Shown piece by piece: positions 10,587-18,748 of a DNA stretch of 64,000 nt. This DNA comes from Candidatus Zixiibacteriota bacterium (lineage in GTDB: Bacteria > Zixibacteria > MSB-5A5 > GN15 > JACZUZ01), in assembly GCA_024280835.1 (NCBI GenBank), contig JAJRPJ010000009.1, forward strand, positions 1 through 64,000, given 5' to 3'. The notes beneath the pieces were generated by a model, which worked only from the letters and a program-made list of their open reading frames with translations, did no database searches and had not been told where the DNA came from. Numbering within the stretch: position 1 is the stretch's first letter; every line of letters begins with the position of its first letter. A program made the translations under genes and the position numbers.

Positions 10587-11735
10587 TTATTGAAGGGCGT
10601 GGACACTAAGATAGACAACGGCGGCAATCGTGGCAGCTATCGGCAAAGTCAGAATCCATGAAGCGACGATTTTCTTGATGGTTCCGTAGTCGGCATTCTT
10701 CGTAACGGCTCCTATACCAAAAAGCGAGCCGACTGAAACATGGGTAGTTGAGACTGGCATGCCAAATTTGCTGGCGACAATCACTAGCCCCGCAGTCACT
10801 ATATTAGCTGTGAAGCCTTGTCCATGGTTCATATAGGTAATATCGCGGCTCATGACATGCGCGACTTTCTTGGCGTTCAAGACGCCACCAATGGCCATTG
10901 CAAAGGCAATCATGAGCATACTGTATTGGATATCGAAGGCTCCAGCGACAAGAATTAGGCCCATAATTTTGGGGGTATCGTTGAGACCTCTGGCAAATGA
11001 AACCGCGCCTGCGCTTATGAAGTGCATGACATCGAGGAGTTTTTCAGCTCCGATTCCCATGACAGCGCCTTGATAACGCTCTTGGCAGACCTCATTCTTG
11101 GCGAATTTGGCTGAGATATTGGCTCCATTGGGCAATGGCATAGTTGTGATAGAGGTTGCCGAACTTGACAGCGCGGTGGAAGCAACCGCCTCTTCACATT
11201 CGTCCTCCCCTACGCAAAGACAATCTTCTTTTGTGATTCCCAAAGCCAAACGGCCTTTGCGGAAAATTCGGTAAGCGATCGCCGCTAGAATAACAGCGAT
11301 GAAGGGACTAAAGAGCAGCGGGGCTACAAATCCGCCACTGAGAGCGGCAAAATTAACTTCGCCAACCACAGTGGAAAGCCCTGCGCCAATTAACGCACCA
11401 ACCAACGAGTGAGTCGTTGAAATCGGGAAGCCAGTTAGGGTGGCAATCATTACAGTTAATCCAGCGCCAACGGCTACCGCTAATAGGAATGTTGGTTCCT
11501 GCGCCACAACTGGCGGAACTAGACCTTTGCCAGAGAAGGCCTCGATAAGTTTGTGGGCTACTACTATTGAGGAAAGCGAGCCAGCAATAGTTGTCACTGT
11601 CGCCCATCCGAGAGCTACTTTGTAGTTTGTGGTATTGCTACCAAAAAGTGTGGCCACGCCTTTGAAATTGTCGTTGGCGCCGTTAGCGTAGGCAAGGAAT
11701 ATGGTGAAGACAAACAAAGCGATAGTGATTGACAT
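10587..11735 (-). CDS. PiT-family inorganic phosphate transporter
   Basis: Cation-coupled low-affinity phosphate uptake across the inner membrane. The two inverted PiT signature halves are visible: GANDNFKG near residue 19 with GFPISTTHSLVGALIGAG (about 102), and GLNDTPKI (about 250) with GMPVSTTHVSVGSLFGIG (about 325). About ten hydrophobic segments surround a central hydrophilic loop (about 165-225) that has a Cys-rich piece (CLCVGEDECEE). The length of 382 is at the short end for the family. No PhoU-like partner is adjacent. Confidence 0.95.
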   Translation of the reverse strand: MSITIALFVFTIFLAYANGANDNFKGVATLFGSNTTNYKVALGWATVTTIAGSLSSIVVAHKLIEAFSGKGLVPPVVAQEPTFLLAVAVGAGLTVMIATLTGFPISTTHSLVGALIGAGLSTVVGEVNFAALSGGFVAPLLFSPFIAVILAAIAYRIFRKGRLALGITKEDCLCVGEDECEEAVASTALSSSATSITTMPLPNGANISAKFAKNEVCQERYQGAVMGIGAEKLLDVMHFISAGAVSFARGLNDTPKIMGLILVAGAFDIQYSMLMIAFAMAIGGVLNAKKVAHVMSRDITYMNHGQGFTANIVTAGLVIVASKFGMPVSTTHVSVGSLFGIGAVTKNADYGTIKKIVASWILTLPIAATIAAVVYLSVHALQ

Positions 11736-12072
11736 GAGGTGGCTTTCTTGGTTTTGTACTAGCTAGTAGTTTTGTTCTAGTTGGTAGTTCTTGTGTAACC
11801 TGTCTTACGAATCCACGCTCACAAACTGATTTGAAGATCAATTGAGCGAAGTTGGCGAATAGTAGAACCCAGAACTAGGCATTTTGTTTCGCCGTTTCAA
11901 TATACTTTCTCATTTGACAAAAAAACAAGAAACAATGTCACGACTGTCTTCTTGTTCCAAAGCAAGCATCTGCCTTCTTTGCAATCGTGACCATTCAAGG
12001 CTGACAAAATGGAGCAATTAGGTACATTAAACAGAAGTGAGATACCGTTTGAATAGCGCTAATGCGCCAAGG
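11736..12072. other. intergenic stretch with a possible promoter for the phosphate transporter
   Basis: 337 bp with no convincing gene. On the minus strand TTGTTT (11923-11928), an 18-bp spacer and TATATT (11899-11904) could serve as a promoter for the transporter gene. This is weak evidence. Confidence 0.35.
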
Positions 12073-12981
12073 TTACAATGGGGATAGTGAATGCTCTGCA
12101 TAGATTGTTACATATGCGCCTAGGTTGTCTACACCTAAGTAACGTGTTTCTGCCGAGTTAATGCGCCACCACTTCTTGGCCTTGGCATTGAATGTGGCTT
12201 CACGTAGCGCCAGCGGTGGGTGACTAAGGAAATAGTCGCGCACAGGGTCGAGGCGCGCCTTTTGTGATTCCGCCTTGCTCTCTCGGTTTTTGTATTGAAG
12301 AAGCGAAGCGAAGGCGCGCCCTACACCATATGGATCATAATGGGTGGTCAGAATCAAATCGAAGGCGTATTCGTCGGCGGCATTCTCTTGGGTCTTGCTG
12401 AAACTATGCGACAAGAGCAGGCGAACCGCAAAATCCGTAATCTCACCAAACTCACGAGCGCCGATTTTATCTGCGAGCAGTTTGAATTTTACGGCATCCA
12501 AACAATGACCTAGTTCAATGTGACCAATTTCATGAGCTAAGACCGCCGCTAGCTCTGACTCCGACTGAAGTGTTTCTAGTAATCCTTTTGAGACCAGTAT
12601 GACCCCTCCAGGGAAGGCCATTGCGTTTGGAACGCTTCTGTCAATTAAGTAGACTCTGTAATCAAATGGCTTGGTGACGTTGACGGTTAAGTGTTTAATC
12701 AACTCACTCAAATATGTTTGCACAGAATCTTGTTCATCAAGCTGCTCTTCATATCTAGCGCCTAAAACCAATCCAAAATCGCGTTCATCCATATCCGAGA
12801 CAGGGATTATCCGAGTAACTAAATGGTCCAGCGATTTAATTGGTTCGCCAATCAATTGGAAAGCTGGAGCTAGACTTCCGGAGAGTGGTGTCGCGGTGTG
12901 CTGACGAGTGACAACAAACACTAGCGCCAGACCAGAGACGAGCAAAGCGACCAACGCCCCCAAACGTAGATTAGAACTCAT
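12073..12981 (-). CDS. M48-family zinc metalloprotease, membrane-anchored
   Basis: A peptidase of the Ste24/HtpX/BepA clan. It has an N-terminal anchor (GALVALLVSGLALVFVV), then an envelope-side domain. The zinc site is HEIGHIELGH (about residue 150) and the third ligand lies in ENAADEYA (about 200). A cysteine after the anchor is absent, so it is not a lipoprotein. Its ATG overlaps the stop of the upstream giant membrane protein by 4 bp (ATGA), which implies translational coupling. Envelope protein quality control is the usual role of such proteases; the partnership with the DUF2339-like protein is inferred from the overlap. Confidence 0.9.
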   Translation of the reverse strand: MSSNLRLGALVALLVSGLALVFVVTRQHTATPLSGSLAPAFQLIGEPIKSLDHLVTRIIPVSDMDERDFGLVLGARYEEQLDEQDSVQTYLSELIKHLTVNVTKPFDYRVYLIDRSVPNAMAFPGGVILVSKGLLETLQSESELAAVLAHEIGHIELGHCLDAVKFKLLADKIGAREFGEITDFAVRLLLSHSFSKTQENAADEYAFDLILTTHYDPYGVGRAFASLLQYKNRESKAESQKARLDPVRDYFLSHPPLALREATFNAKAKKWWRINSAETRYLGVDNLGAYVTIYAEHSLSPL

Positions 12982-15900
12982 TCGAGTCTTCCCTTGTATT
13001 TGTTGTTCAAGGCATTCATACCCAGCATGAGCAGGCCAACTCCAATAAAGACTACGCCTCGCATCCCAAGATCAGTTTGCGCCATGTCATAGACAATCAG
13101 TCGAATAGAGCAAGCTACAAGCGCGAGCATTGATAAATGCCTGAAGTCTTTTTGGCGCAGATAAAGCCCTAAGGTGAAGATAACAAAGGCTTCAACAGAC
13201 CAGAGCAAGGTGAGCGCGGTTGCGGCAAAGCGCCAGTATAGAAACAGCGCCACACCAAAAAAGAAAGGATAGTACAACCAAAACGCCTGCTTATTAGTTA
13301 TGGCTTGACACCAGATTGACAGTTTGGCCAGTCCATTGGGGAATGTGACCTCATTAAGCGCCAACCGAGAAGTTCCTAGTACGATGAAAGCCACCTGAAA
13401 TATCATTGCCAAAGCGCCTGTGAAACCTGGATGGCTGTGCCAAACCGAACCGACTGTGGTTAGCGCCGAGGTGACAAGAACCAAATCAGCGATTGATAGC
13501 CAGTAGAAGAGTAGTGAATAGAAACGGAAACGGCCCTCCAATCGGACTATAGGAGTAGCCAAGAATAGCAGCGCCAAGACGCCCCAAGCCAGAGGCCGCC
13601 ATTGCGTTGCCGTCTCGACTGAGATTATGACCGTGACAAAAGCTAAGACCAGTTCCAAAAACAGCGGATGAATAGCGCTCCAACTGGTCTTCTTCTCTAG
13701 TTCAGCGCTGGGTTTGTACAACCACCAGAATGCAAGGACGCCGAGTGCGAACAATTCTATAATACCTCTAGCTGGCGCTGGCCCCCAATACGTTTGTAGT
13801 TGCATCACTATCAACAAGTATGCCCCAGCGAAACCTACCAGATAAATATAACCCAAGTGTAAGACCGAAGTTGAATCAGGGCCTTTGACACGATTGGCAG
13901 TTTCAAGGGCCAGCAGTGACAATAGTAGCCAGATAATTCCAGGAGCCAGTGGCGAGAGAGGCTGCAAGAGAGTGTAAGCAAACAGGCCGATGTGTATCCC
14001 AGCCAAATAGATTGCTGAGGTTTTCAAGAAACGCCCGAACTTATCAGAACTTGAAAAAGCAATCGTTAGTATATCGAGCAGTATCAATGGTACGAAGTAA
14101 TATGGTAATTGAGTAGAAGCTGGCGAGGGATGACTCTCAAGGAGCTTTACATACACAAACAAGTGTCCAGCGACTAAAACTACCCACGCTGAGACTTTCA
14201 GCGACAAAGATTTCCAGCGCCAAGCCATCAAAACGAAGACCGCGCTCAACCCGAAAGTGGCAACGCCGATCCACTGACTGCTAACTAGCGACATTTGACT
14301 GACAACGGCGAGATAGCCTGTGATGAGTCCTAGTAGTGACAGACTGCCACGTTGTTCTGCCTGTTCTGTTTGCTCTGCTTGTTCTGTTTGCTCTTGATGC
14401 TCAGGAACAGCATACAACTTGGGTGAATCGTAGGACTCCCCTTTCCTAACTAGCAAATACGTGTGCAAAGTAGCCGCCAAGAGAGCGCCTGCGGCAAGTA
14501 TCAGAGCGTCTTGATTTAACATTGCCTGACTAAAACCTAACTCTAGGAATCCAAGGCTACCCAATGCGATCCCCGCGATGTGCACTAGATAGATTCCACT
14601 GTTCCTCAGCAACTGCTCTTTCTCATCTAACATGAGTTTGAGATAGAGGCAGCTTTGCAAAAAGATAACAGCAGGGATTATCATCCAATTGGCGACAAAT
14701 GGATAGAAAGATAGGATACCAATGAGCGCTAGCGCTTGAGCGACTAGAGTGTCAGTAAGATAAACCCAACGGATTTTTTCACCGCTCCGTCGACGGGCAA
14801 AAATAAAGAGCGCCGCAGAAACCACAAGAAGCGCTGTTCCACGCCATAAAGTATCACCAGCATATATGGCAATTGTTGAGGCTATTAAGAACCAGCTGCC
14901 TATATGCGCCAAGAATGGGAGCGTCTCTAGTTTGGCCGATGCGGCTGTTTTGCGATACTGAGTAATGGCTATTAGACCTCCGACAAGCAGGGCCGAAACA
15001 ATTGCCACTAGCTTTGTGTTGAGATCTCCTGTTTGTCCGCTGACAACAGGATACCAGGCCCCATGAAAAACTATATACGCTATCAAAGATATCAGAGTAT
15101 GCCGCTCCCAGCGCTTTTGGAGCGCCAAGACAAGACCAGTGACAACTACGAGGGTGGCGAGGGTAAGTGAAGTTTGCGACTGCGGTAAGAGAGCTATCGG
15201 CACCAAGCTCAAGACGACATGCAAGGACATGAAAGACTGCCTGCGCGCCGTCCAGCCTACGAGCATATTGACTACCAGCCCCAGCGTCAGAACTCCTAAG
15301 GCAACAGACATTGTTGGAATCCAGCGCAAGGCTTCTATGGCGCTGGAAGCAAAACAGGCAAAAAGGAAAACCGCCGCTCCTGCGCTACGTAACCAATTAC
15401 CAAGCGCCTCCCATTTTTCGCGCTTGGCAAGAAAGTATGACCCAGCGAACAATACGACAGAGGCAAGTGTGATCATGAGGCTACGATTCATAGGTGACAT
15501 GAGCAACCCTGCATAGCCCCCGACAAATGTAATGCCAGCCACGAGAATGACTGAACCCAGAATACCAGTCCAGTTTTCGATCAATTGTTTTTCGATGCGC
15601 TTCCAGCGTTTCTGGAACTCTGTGGGTTGCGCTGGCGCAGAAACAGGAGTTGATCCTGTCTGCCGCTCAACTTTACGATTCGCAATCGACTCCTGACTTG
15701 GAGTGTCATACACTGACGGCGCAGGTGTCAGAGGTGGAGTTGTTGGAGACGGTGTTGATGGTCGCGGCGCTGATGGTTGCTGTACTGGTAGTTGCGCTGG
15801 TGGCGGACTAGCAGCTGGTGAACCCTCAGGCGCAGTTTCCTCTGATTGCGGATATTGTGGTGGTTGCGGCCCTTGGGCTTCAACAACGGTTTGTATTGGT

Positions 15901-16133
15901 TGCGTGGATTGCGCTGGTTGAGGAGTTTGCTGAGTTGATGTGGTAGGCCCGACTGGCGCCTCGGAGCTTTGAGAGCTGTCGGTCGGAGCTACTTCCTGAT
16001 TATGCTCATATGAGGATTCTGTCAGTCGCTTGTGTAATGTATTGAAGTTAGTTTCAAGATTACGCAAACGTCTAGAGAGCTGGCTATACTTAATTAGGAT
16101 AATGATGACCACAATCACTAAGATGGAAACCAT
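12978..16133 (-). CDS. giant polytopic membrane protein, DUF2339-like
   Basis: 1051 residues. One N-terminal helix (SILVIVVIIILI) is followed by a short coiled-coil-like stretch (about 17-45). Next comes a Pro/Gln-rich linker (about 50-170) and the motif ENWTGILGSVILVAGITFVGG (spanning about 190-210), which begins a run of more than 20 hydrophobic segments to the end. This organisation matches the uncharacterised DUF2339 family. A cytosolic loop near 575-595 carries a low-complexity EQTEQAEQ repeat. The ribosome site AAAAAGGAAGAAC precedes the ATG. It is the first gene of a two-gene unit with the M48 protease. Function unknown. Confidence 0.85.
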   Translation of the reverse strand: MVSILVIVVIIILIKYSQLSRRLRNLETNFNTLHKRLTESSYEHNQEVAPTDSSQSSEAPVGPTTSTQQTPQPAQSTQPIQTVVEAQGPQPPQYPQSEETAPEGSPAASPPPAQLPVQQPSAPRPSTPSPTTPPLTPAPSVYDTPSQESIANRKVERQTGSTPVSAPAQPTEFQKRWKRIEKQLIENWTGILGSVILVAGITFVGGYAGLLMSPMNRSLMITLASVVLFAGSYFLAKREKWEALGNWLRSAGAAVFLFACFASSAIEALRWIPTMSVALGVLTLGLVVNMLVGWTARRQSFMSLHVVLSLVPIALLPQSQTSLTLATLVVVTGLVLALQKRWERHTLISLIAYIVFHGAWYPVVSGQTGDLNTKLVAIVSALLVGGLIAITQYRKTAASAKLETLPFLAHIGSWFLIASTIAIYAGDTLWRGTALLVVSAALFIFARRRSGEKIRWVYLTDTLVAQALALIGILSFYPFVANWMIIPAVIFLQSCLYLKLMLDEKEQLLRNSGIYLVHIAGIALGSLGFLELGFSQAMLNQDALILAAGALLAATLHTYLLVRKGESYDSPKLYAVPEHQEQTEQAEQTEQAEQRGSLSLLGLITGYLAVVSQMSLVSSQWIGVATFGLSAVFVLMAWRWKSLSLKVSAWVVLVAGHLFVYVKLLESHPSPASTQLPYYFVPLILLDILTIAFSSSDKFGRFLKTSAIYLAGIHIGLFAYTLLQPLSPLAPGIIWLLLSLLALETANRVKGPDSTSVLHLGYIYLVGFAGAYLLIVMQLQTYWGPAPARGIIELFALGVLAFWWLYKPSAELEKKTSWSAIHPLFLELVLAFVTVIISVETATQWRPLAWGVLALLFLATPIVRLEGRFRFYSLLFYWLSIADLVLVTSALTTVGSVWHSHPGFTGALAMIFQVAFIVLGTSRLALNEVTFPNGLAKLSIWCQAITNKQAFWLYYPFFFGVALFLYWRFAATALTLLWSVEAFVIFTLGLYLRQKDFRHLSMLALVACSIRLIVYDMAQTDLGMRGVVFIGVGLLMLGMNALNNKYKGRLE

Positions 16134-16377
16134 GTTCTTCCTTTTTCTTTGCGTAATCGACGGATCATATGTGAACCGTCATCAAAGTCGAGCTACTAAC
16201 GATTGAAGCTAAGGCACAAACTTGTCATTGGCAACCTCTATCCAGAATCGATCCATAGCTGGTTTAGTAGCAAAGCCTGATTCGCTTGTGATGGATGACA
16301 GAAGTCCTTGAAGATTTGGCGGAAGCGCGCTGGCTTCTCTTGCGCAGTTCGTTGTAACTCCTTATCCTCTAACGTTC

Positions 16378-16462
16378 GCCGGAGTGGTGGAATGGTAGAC
16401 ACCAGGGACTTAAAATCCCTTGGGAGGTAACTCCCGTGCCGGTTCAAGTCCGGCCTCCGGTA
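16378..16462 (+). tRNA. tRNA-Leu (anticodon TAA)
   Basis: A class II tRNA with acceptor GCCGGAG/CTCCGGT, anticodon arm AGGGA-CTTAAAA-TCCCT, a long variable arm (GGGAGGTAACTCCC) and T arm GCCGG-TTCAAGT-CCGGC. The discriminator is A and no CCA is encoded. It lies 250 bp upstream of rpmG on the same strand. Confidence 0.96.
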
Positions 16463-16711
16463 TTGTATTTTTGGGGTTTCTGACGAAGCCTTTTGCCGTG
16501 GCCTCAATTGAGGTAACTCATTGTAGTTCATAGCACAACACTACCAACGAGAGACTATTGGTAATCTTTGCGCTGGCTTTTCTGTGGAAAAGTCGTATAC
16601 TACTCGGCCTGCGCTCTTTCGGCGCTAGGAAATATTAATTGGATGTCTCTGCAAAGCAGAACTCCCCGAAATAGAATAAATATCATTATATAGGTTTATT
16701 GGAGATTTACG

Positions 16712-16879
16712 ATGGGTAAGAAGAAAACAGGACAGCGCATTCACGTTAAATTGCGCAGCACCGAGAGCACCTATGTGTATCATTCGGTCAAAAACAAGCG
16801 CAACACGACTGAGCGGATTTTGATTAAGAAATATGATCCGATTCTGCGTAAGCATGTGGATTTCAAAGAAGAGCGTTAA
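16712..16879 (+). CDS. rpmG: 50S ribosomal protein L33
   Basis: A 55-residue protein starting [20 protein letters not shown] and ending HVDFKEER. The core [20 protein letters not shown] is typical of L33 (compare E. coli [20 protein letters not shown]). It is the cysteine-free, zinc-independent type. The ribosome site GGAG lies 7 nt before the ATG. A strong terminator follows 40 bp downstream, so it is transcribed alone or together with the upstream tRNA-Leu. Bacterial genomes often place rpmG beside tRNA genes and secE; secE is not here. Confidence 0.95.
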   Translation: MGKKKTGQRIHVKLRSTESTYVYHSVKNKRNTTERILIKKYDPILRKHVDFKEER

Positions 16880-16917
16880 ATCGATTGACGTTTTATCCAG
16901 GTTGAAAATGATTTATT

Positions 16918-16950
16918 AAGGCCTCCTTGTTTTGGAGGCCTTTTCGTTTT
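16918..16950 (+). terminator. rho-independent terminator after rpmG
   Basis: GGCCTCC, a 7-nt loop and GGAGGCC (16920-16940), followed by TTTTCGTTTTT. Confidence 0.95.
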
Positions 16951-17031
16951 TGGACATTCTTGTTTTTGGGGATTCTTCTTTTTTAAGATTTGGGTTTGTG
17001 GTCGACCTTAGATAAGGTATTATGAGGCGCT

Positions 17032-17883
17032 ATGAAAATTCTGATGATGATACTTGGAATATTGGGTGGTGTTTACCTTGTGCTTTGCCTCTGGCTCTAT
17101 TTTAGACAGTCATCACTGGTGTTCTTTCCGAGTAAGACGATTCTGGCCTCTCCAACCGATTACAAGATGACATTTGAAGATGTCTTTCTTGAATCATCAA
17201 ACGGCGCCAAGATACACGGTTGGTACATTCCTGCAGACTCAGCAACTAACTCATTGAACAGAACAGTTTTGTTTTGCCATGGCAATGGCGGTAATATCTC
17301 ACATCGACTTGAGATAATATCACTTTGGCGCTCGCTGGGGTTTTCGGTATTTTGTTTTGATTATCAAGGTTATGGTCTCAGCCAAGGGTCGCCGTCGGAG
17401 GATGCGACATATGCCGATGTTCGGGCCAGCTGGGATTATTTGACTCTCACGCGTAACATTGCGCCTTCAGATATTATTGTTCTTGGCCGTTCAATGGGCG
17501 CCGCTGTGGCAACTGGACTTGTTGCAGACTTATCAAAAAACAATTTGCCGACACCCTCAGGTTTGATACTTGAGGCGCCATTCACTTCGGTTCCCGATAT
17601 GGGAGCGCGGCTGTATCCTTTTTTACCAGTGCGTCTGTTGTCACGCATCACCTATGACAACCAATCTCATTTGGCAAAAATTCATATTCCGACGTTGTTC
17701 TTGCATGGTAGTGACGATAGCGTAGTACCACTTTCTATGGGACACGAAGTTTTTAAATCAGCCAACGAACCTAAGCGTTTTGTCGAATTGTCTGGTGACC
17801 ATGAAGACACTTATATTGTCTCAAAAGAGCGCTATTGCGCGGCTTTGATAGATTTCGCGAGTGACACACAACCTAGAGAATAG
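17032..17883 (+). CDS. alpha/beta hydrolase, Bem46/ABHD13-like
   Basis: Membrane-anchored serine hydrolase. The N-terminal helix (ILMMILGILGGVYLVLCLWLY) is followed by the family's lead-in (SLVFFPSKT) and an oxyanion loop FCHGNGGN. The nucleophile elbow is GRSMGA (Ser near residue 155), the Asp lies in HGSDDSVVP (about 228) and the His in SGDHEDTY (about 262). The length of 283 is normal. GAGG precedes the ATG. The next gene starts 12 bp after its stop, so the two are probably cotranscribed. The substrate is unknown. Confidence 0.9.
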   Translation: MKILMMILGILGGVYLVLCLWLYFRQSSLVFFPSKTILASPTDYKMTFEDVFLESSNGAKIHGWYIPADSATNSLNRTVLFCHGNGGNISHRLEIISLWRSLGFSVFCFDYQGYGLSQGSPSEDATYADVRASWDYLTLTRNIAPSDIIVLGRSMGAAVATGLVADLSKNNLPTPSGLILEAPFTSVPDMGARLYPFLPVRLLSRITYDNQSHLAKIHIPTLFLHGSDDSVVPLSMGHEVFKSANEPKRFVELSGDHEDTYIVSKERYCAALIDFASDTQPRE

Positions 17884-17895
17884 CGAGATTTTTTC

Positions 17896-18708
17896 ATGCA
17901 TGGAGTAAATCCCAAAGATGGTAATCGTAAAGTTGACTGGAGCGCAGCTTCAAGGGACTATGCTTTACATCGCCCAGGGTTTCCAGAGAGTTTCTATGCT
18001 AAACTCCAACGATTCGGTATTGGTCTTCCGTCTCAGAGGATTTTGGACTTAGGAACTGGAACAGGAACTGTGGCGCGTCAGTTTGCAGCGTATGGCTCGC
18101 AGGTGGTTGGAGTCGATATTGCCGCTGGACAGATTGCGGAGGCCAAGCGACTTGCAAAAGACGCCGAGCTGGAAGTTGATTTTAGGACTTGCAGCGCTGA
18201 AGAGACACAGCTACCAGACAATTCTTTTGATATTGTTATCGCAGCGCAATGCTGGTTGTATTTTGAGAGAGATAGTATTCTCTCAGAGGTAAAGCGCCTA
18301 CTTGACTCTGGCGGACGATTGATTACATGTCATCTTAGTTGGCTACCACGTATCGACAAAGTGGCTCAGGCGACAGAGGCGCTTATTAGAAAGCACAACC
18401 CCGATTGGAGCGCAAATGACTGGGATGGCGTCGTGCCGATTTTCCCTGCGTGGCTTGACGAGCCTTTGAAAGTACAGACGTCGGAGTTGGAAGCGATGTT
18501 CTACTATGATGAATATATTCCCTTCACGCATAAGAGTTGGCGCGGTAGAATCCGCGCCTCACGCGGGGTTAGCGCCACCTTGAGTGAAGAAAATGTTCGC
18601 AAGTTCGATATTGAACATGAGGAGTTATTGCGGAGAATCACACCAGAAACTTTTGGTGTGATTCACCGGATTGACGCCCACATATTCAAGATCAACGATA
18701 GCCTATAA
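17896..18708 (+). CDS. class I SAM-dependent methyltransferase
   Basis: A 270-residue methyltransferase of the UbiE/Methyltransf_11 type. Motif I is ILDLGTGTGTVARQF (about residue 55), the acidic residue after beta-2 lies in VVGVDIA, the adenine region is FRTCSAEETQLPDNSFD, and motif IV is IVIAAQCWLYFE. The C-terminal half resembles yeast TMT1/trans-aconitate-type methyltransferases, but the substrate cannot be read from sequence. It is probably in one transcript with the hydrolase before it. Confidence 0.9.
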   Translation: MHGVNPKDGNRKVDWSAASRDYALHRPGFPESFYAKLQRFGIGLPSQRILDLGTGTGTVARQFAAYGSQVVGVDIAAGQIAEAKRLAKDAELEVDFRTCSAEETQLPDNSFDIVIAAQCWLYFERDSILSEVKRLLDSGGRLITCHLSWLPRIDKVAQATEALIRKHNPDWSANDWDGVVPIFPAWLDEPLKVQTSELEAMFYYDEYIPFTHKSWRGRIRASRGVSATLSEENVRKFDIEHEELLRRITPETFGVIHRIDAHIFKINDSL

Positions 18709-18748
18709 TGAAGTTGCATTAACAGACTAACAAATAGAAACAGCACAT

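Noticed and set aside
16238-16531. 97-codon frame on the minus strand
   Set aside because: It is antisense to tRNA-Leu and has no support.
16625-16855. 76-codon frame opposite rpmG
   Set aside because: It is a shadow of the L33 gene, which is clearly real on the plus strand.
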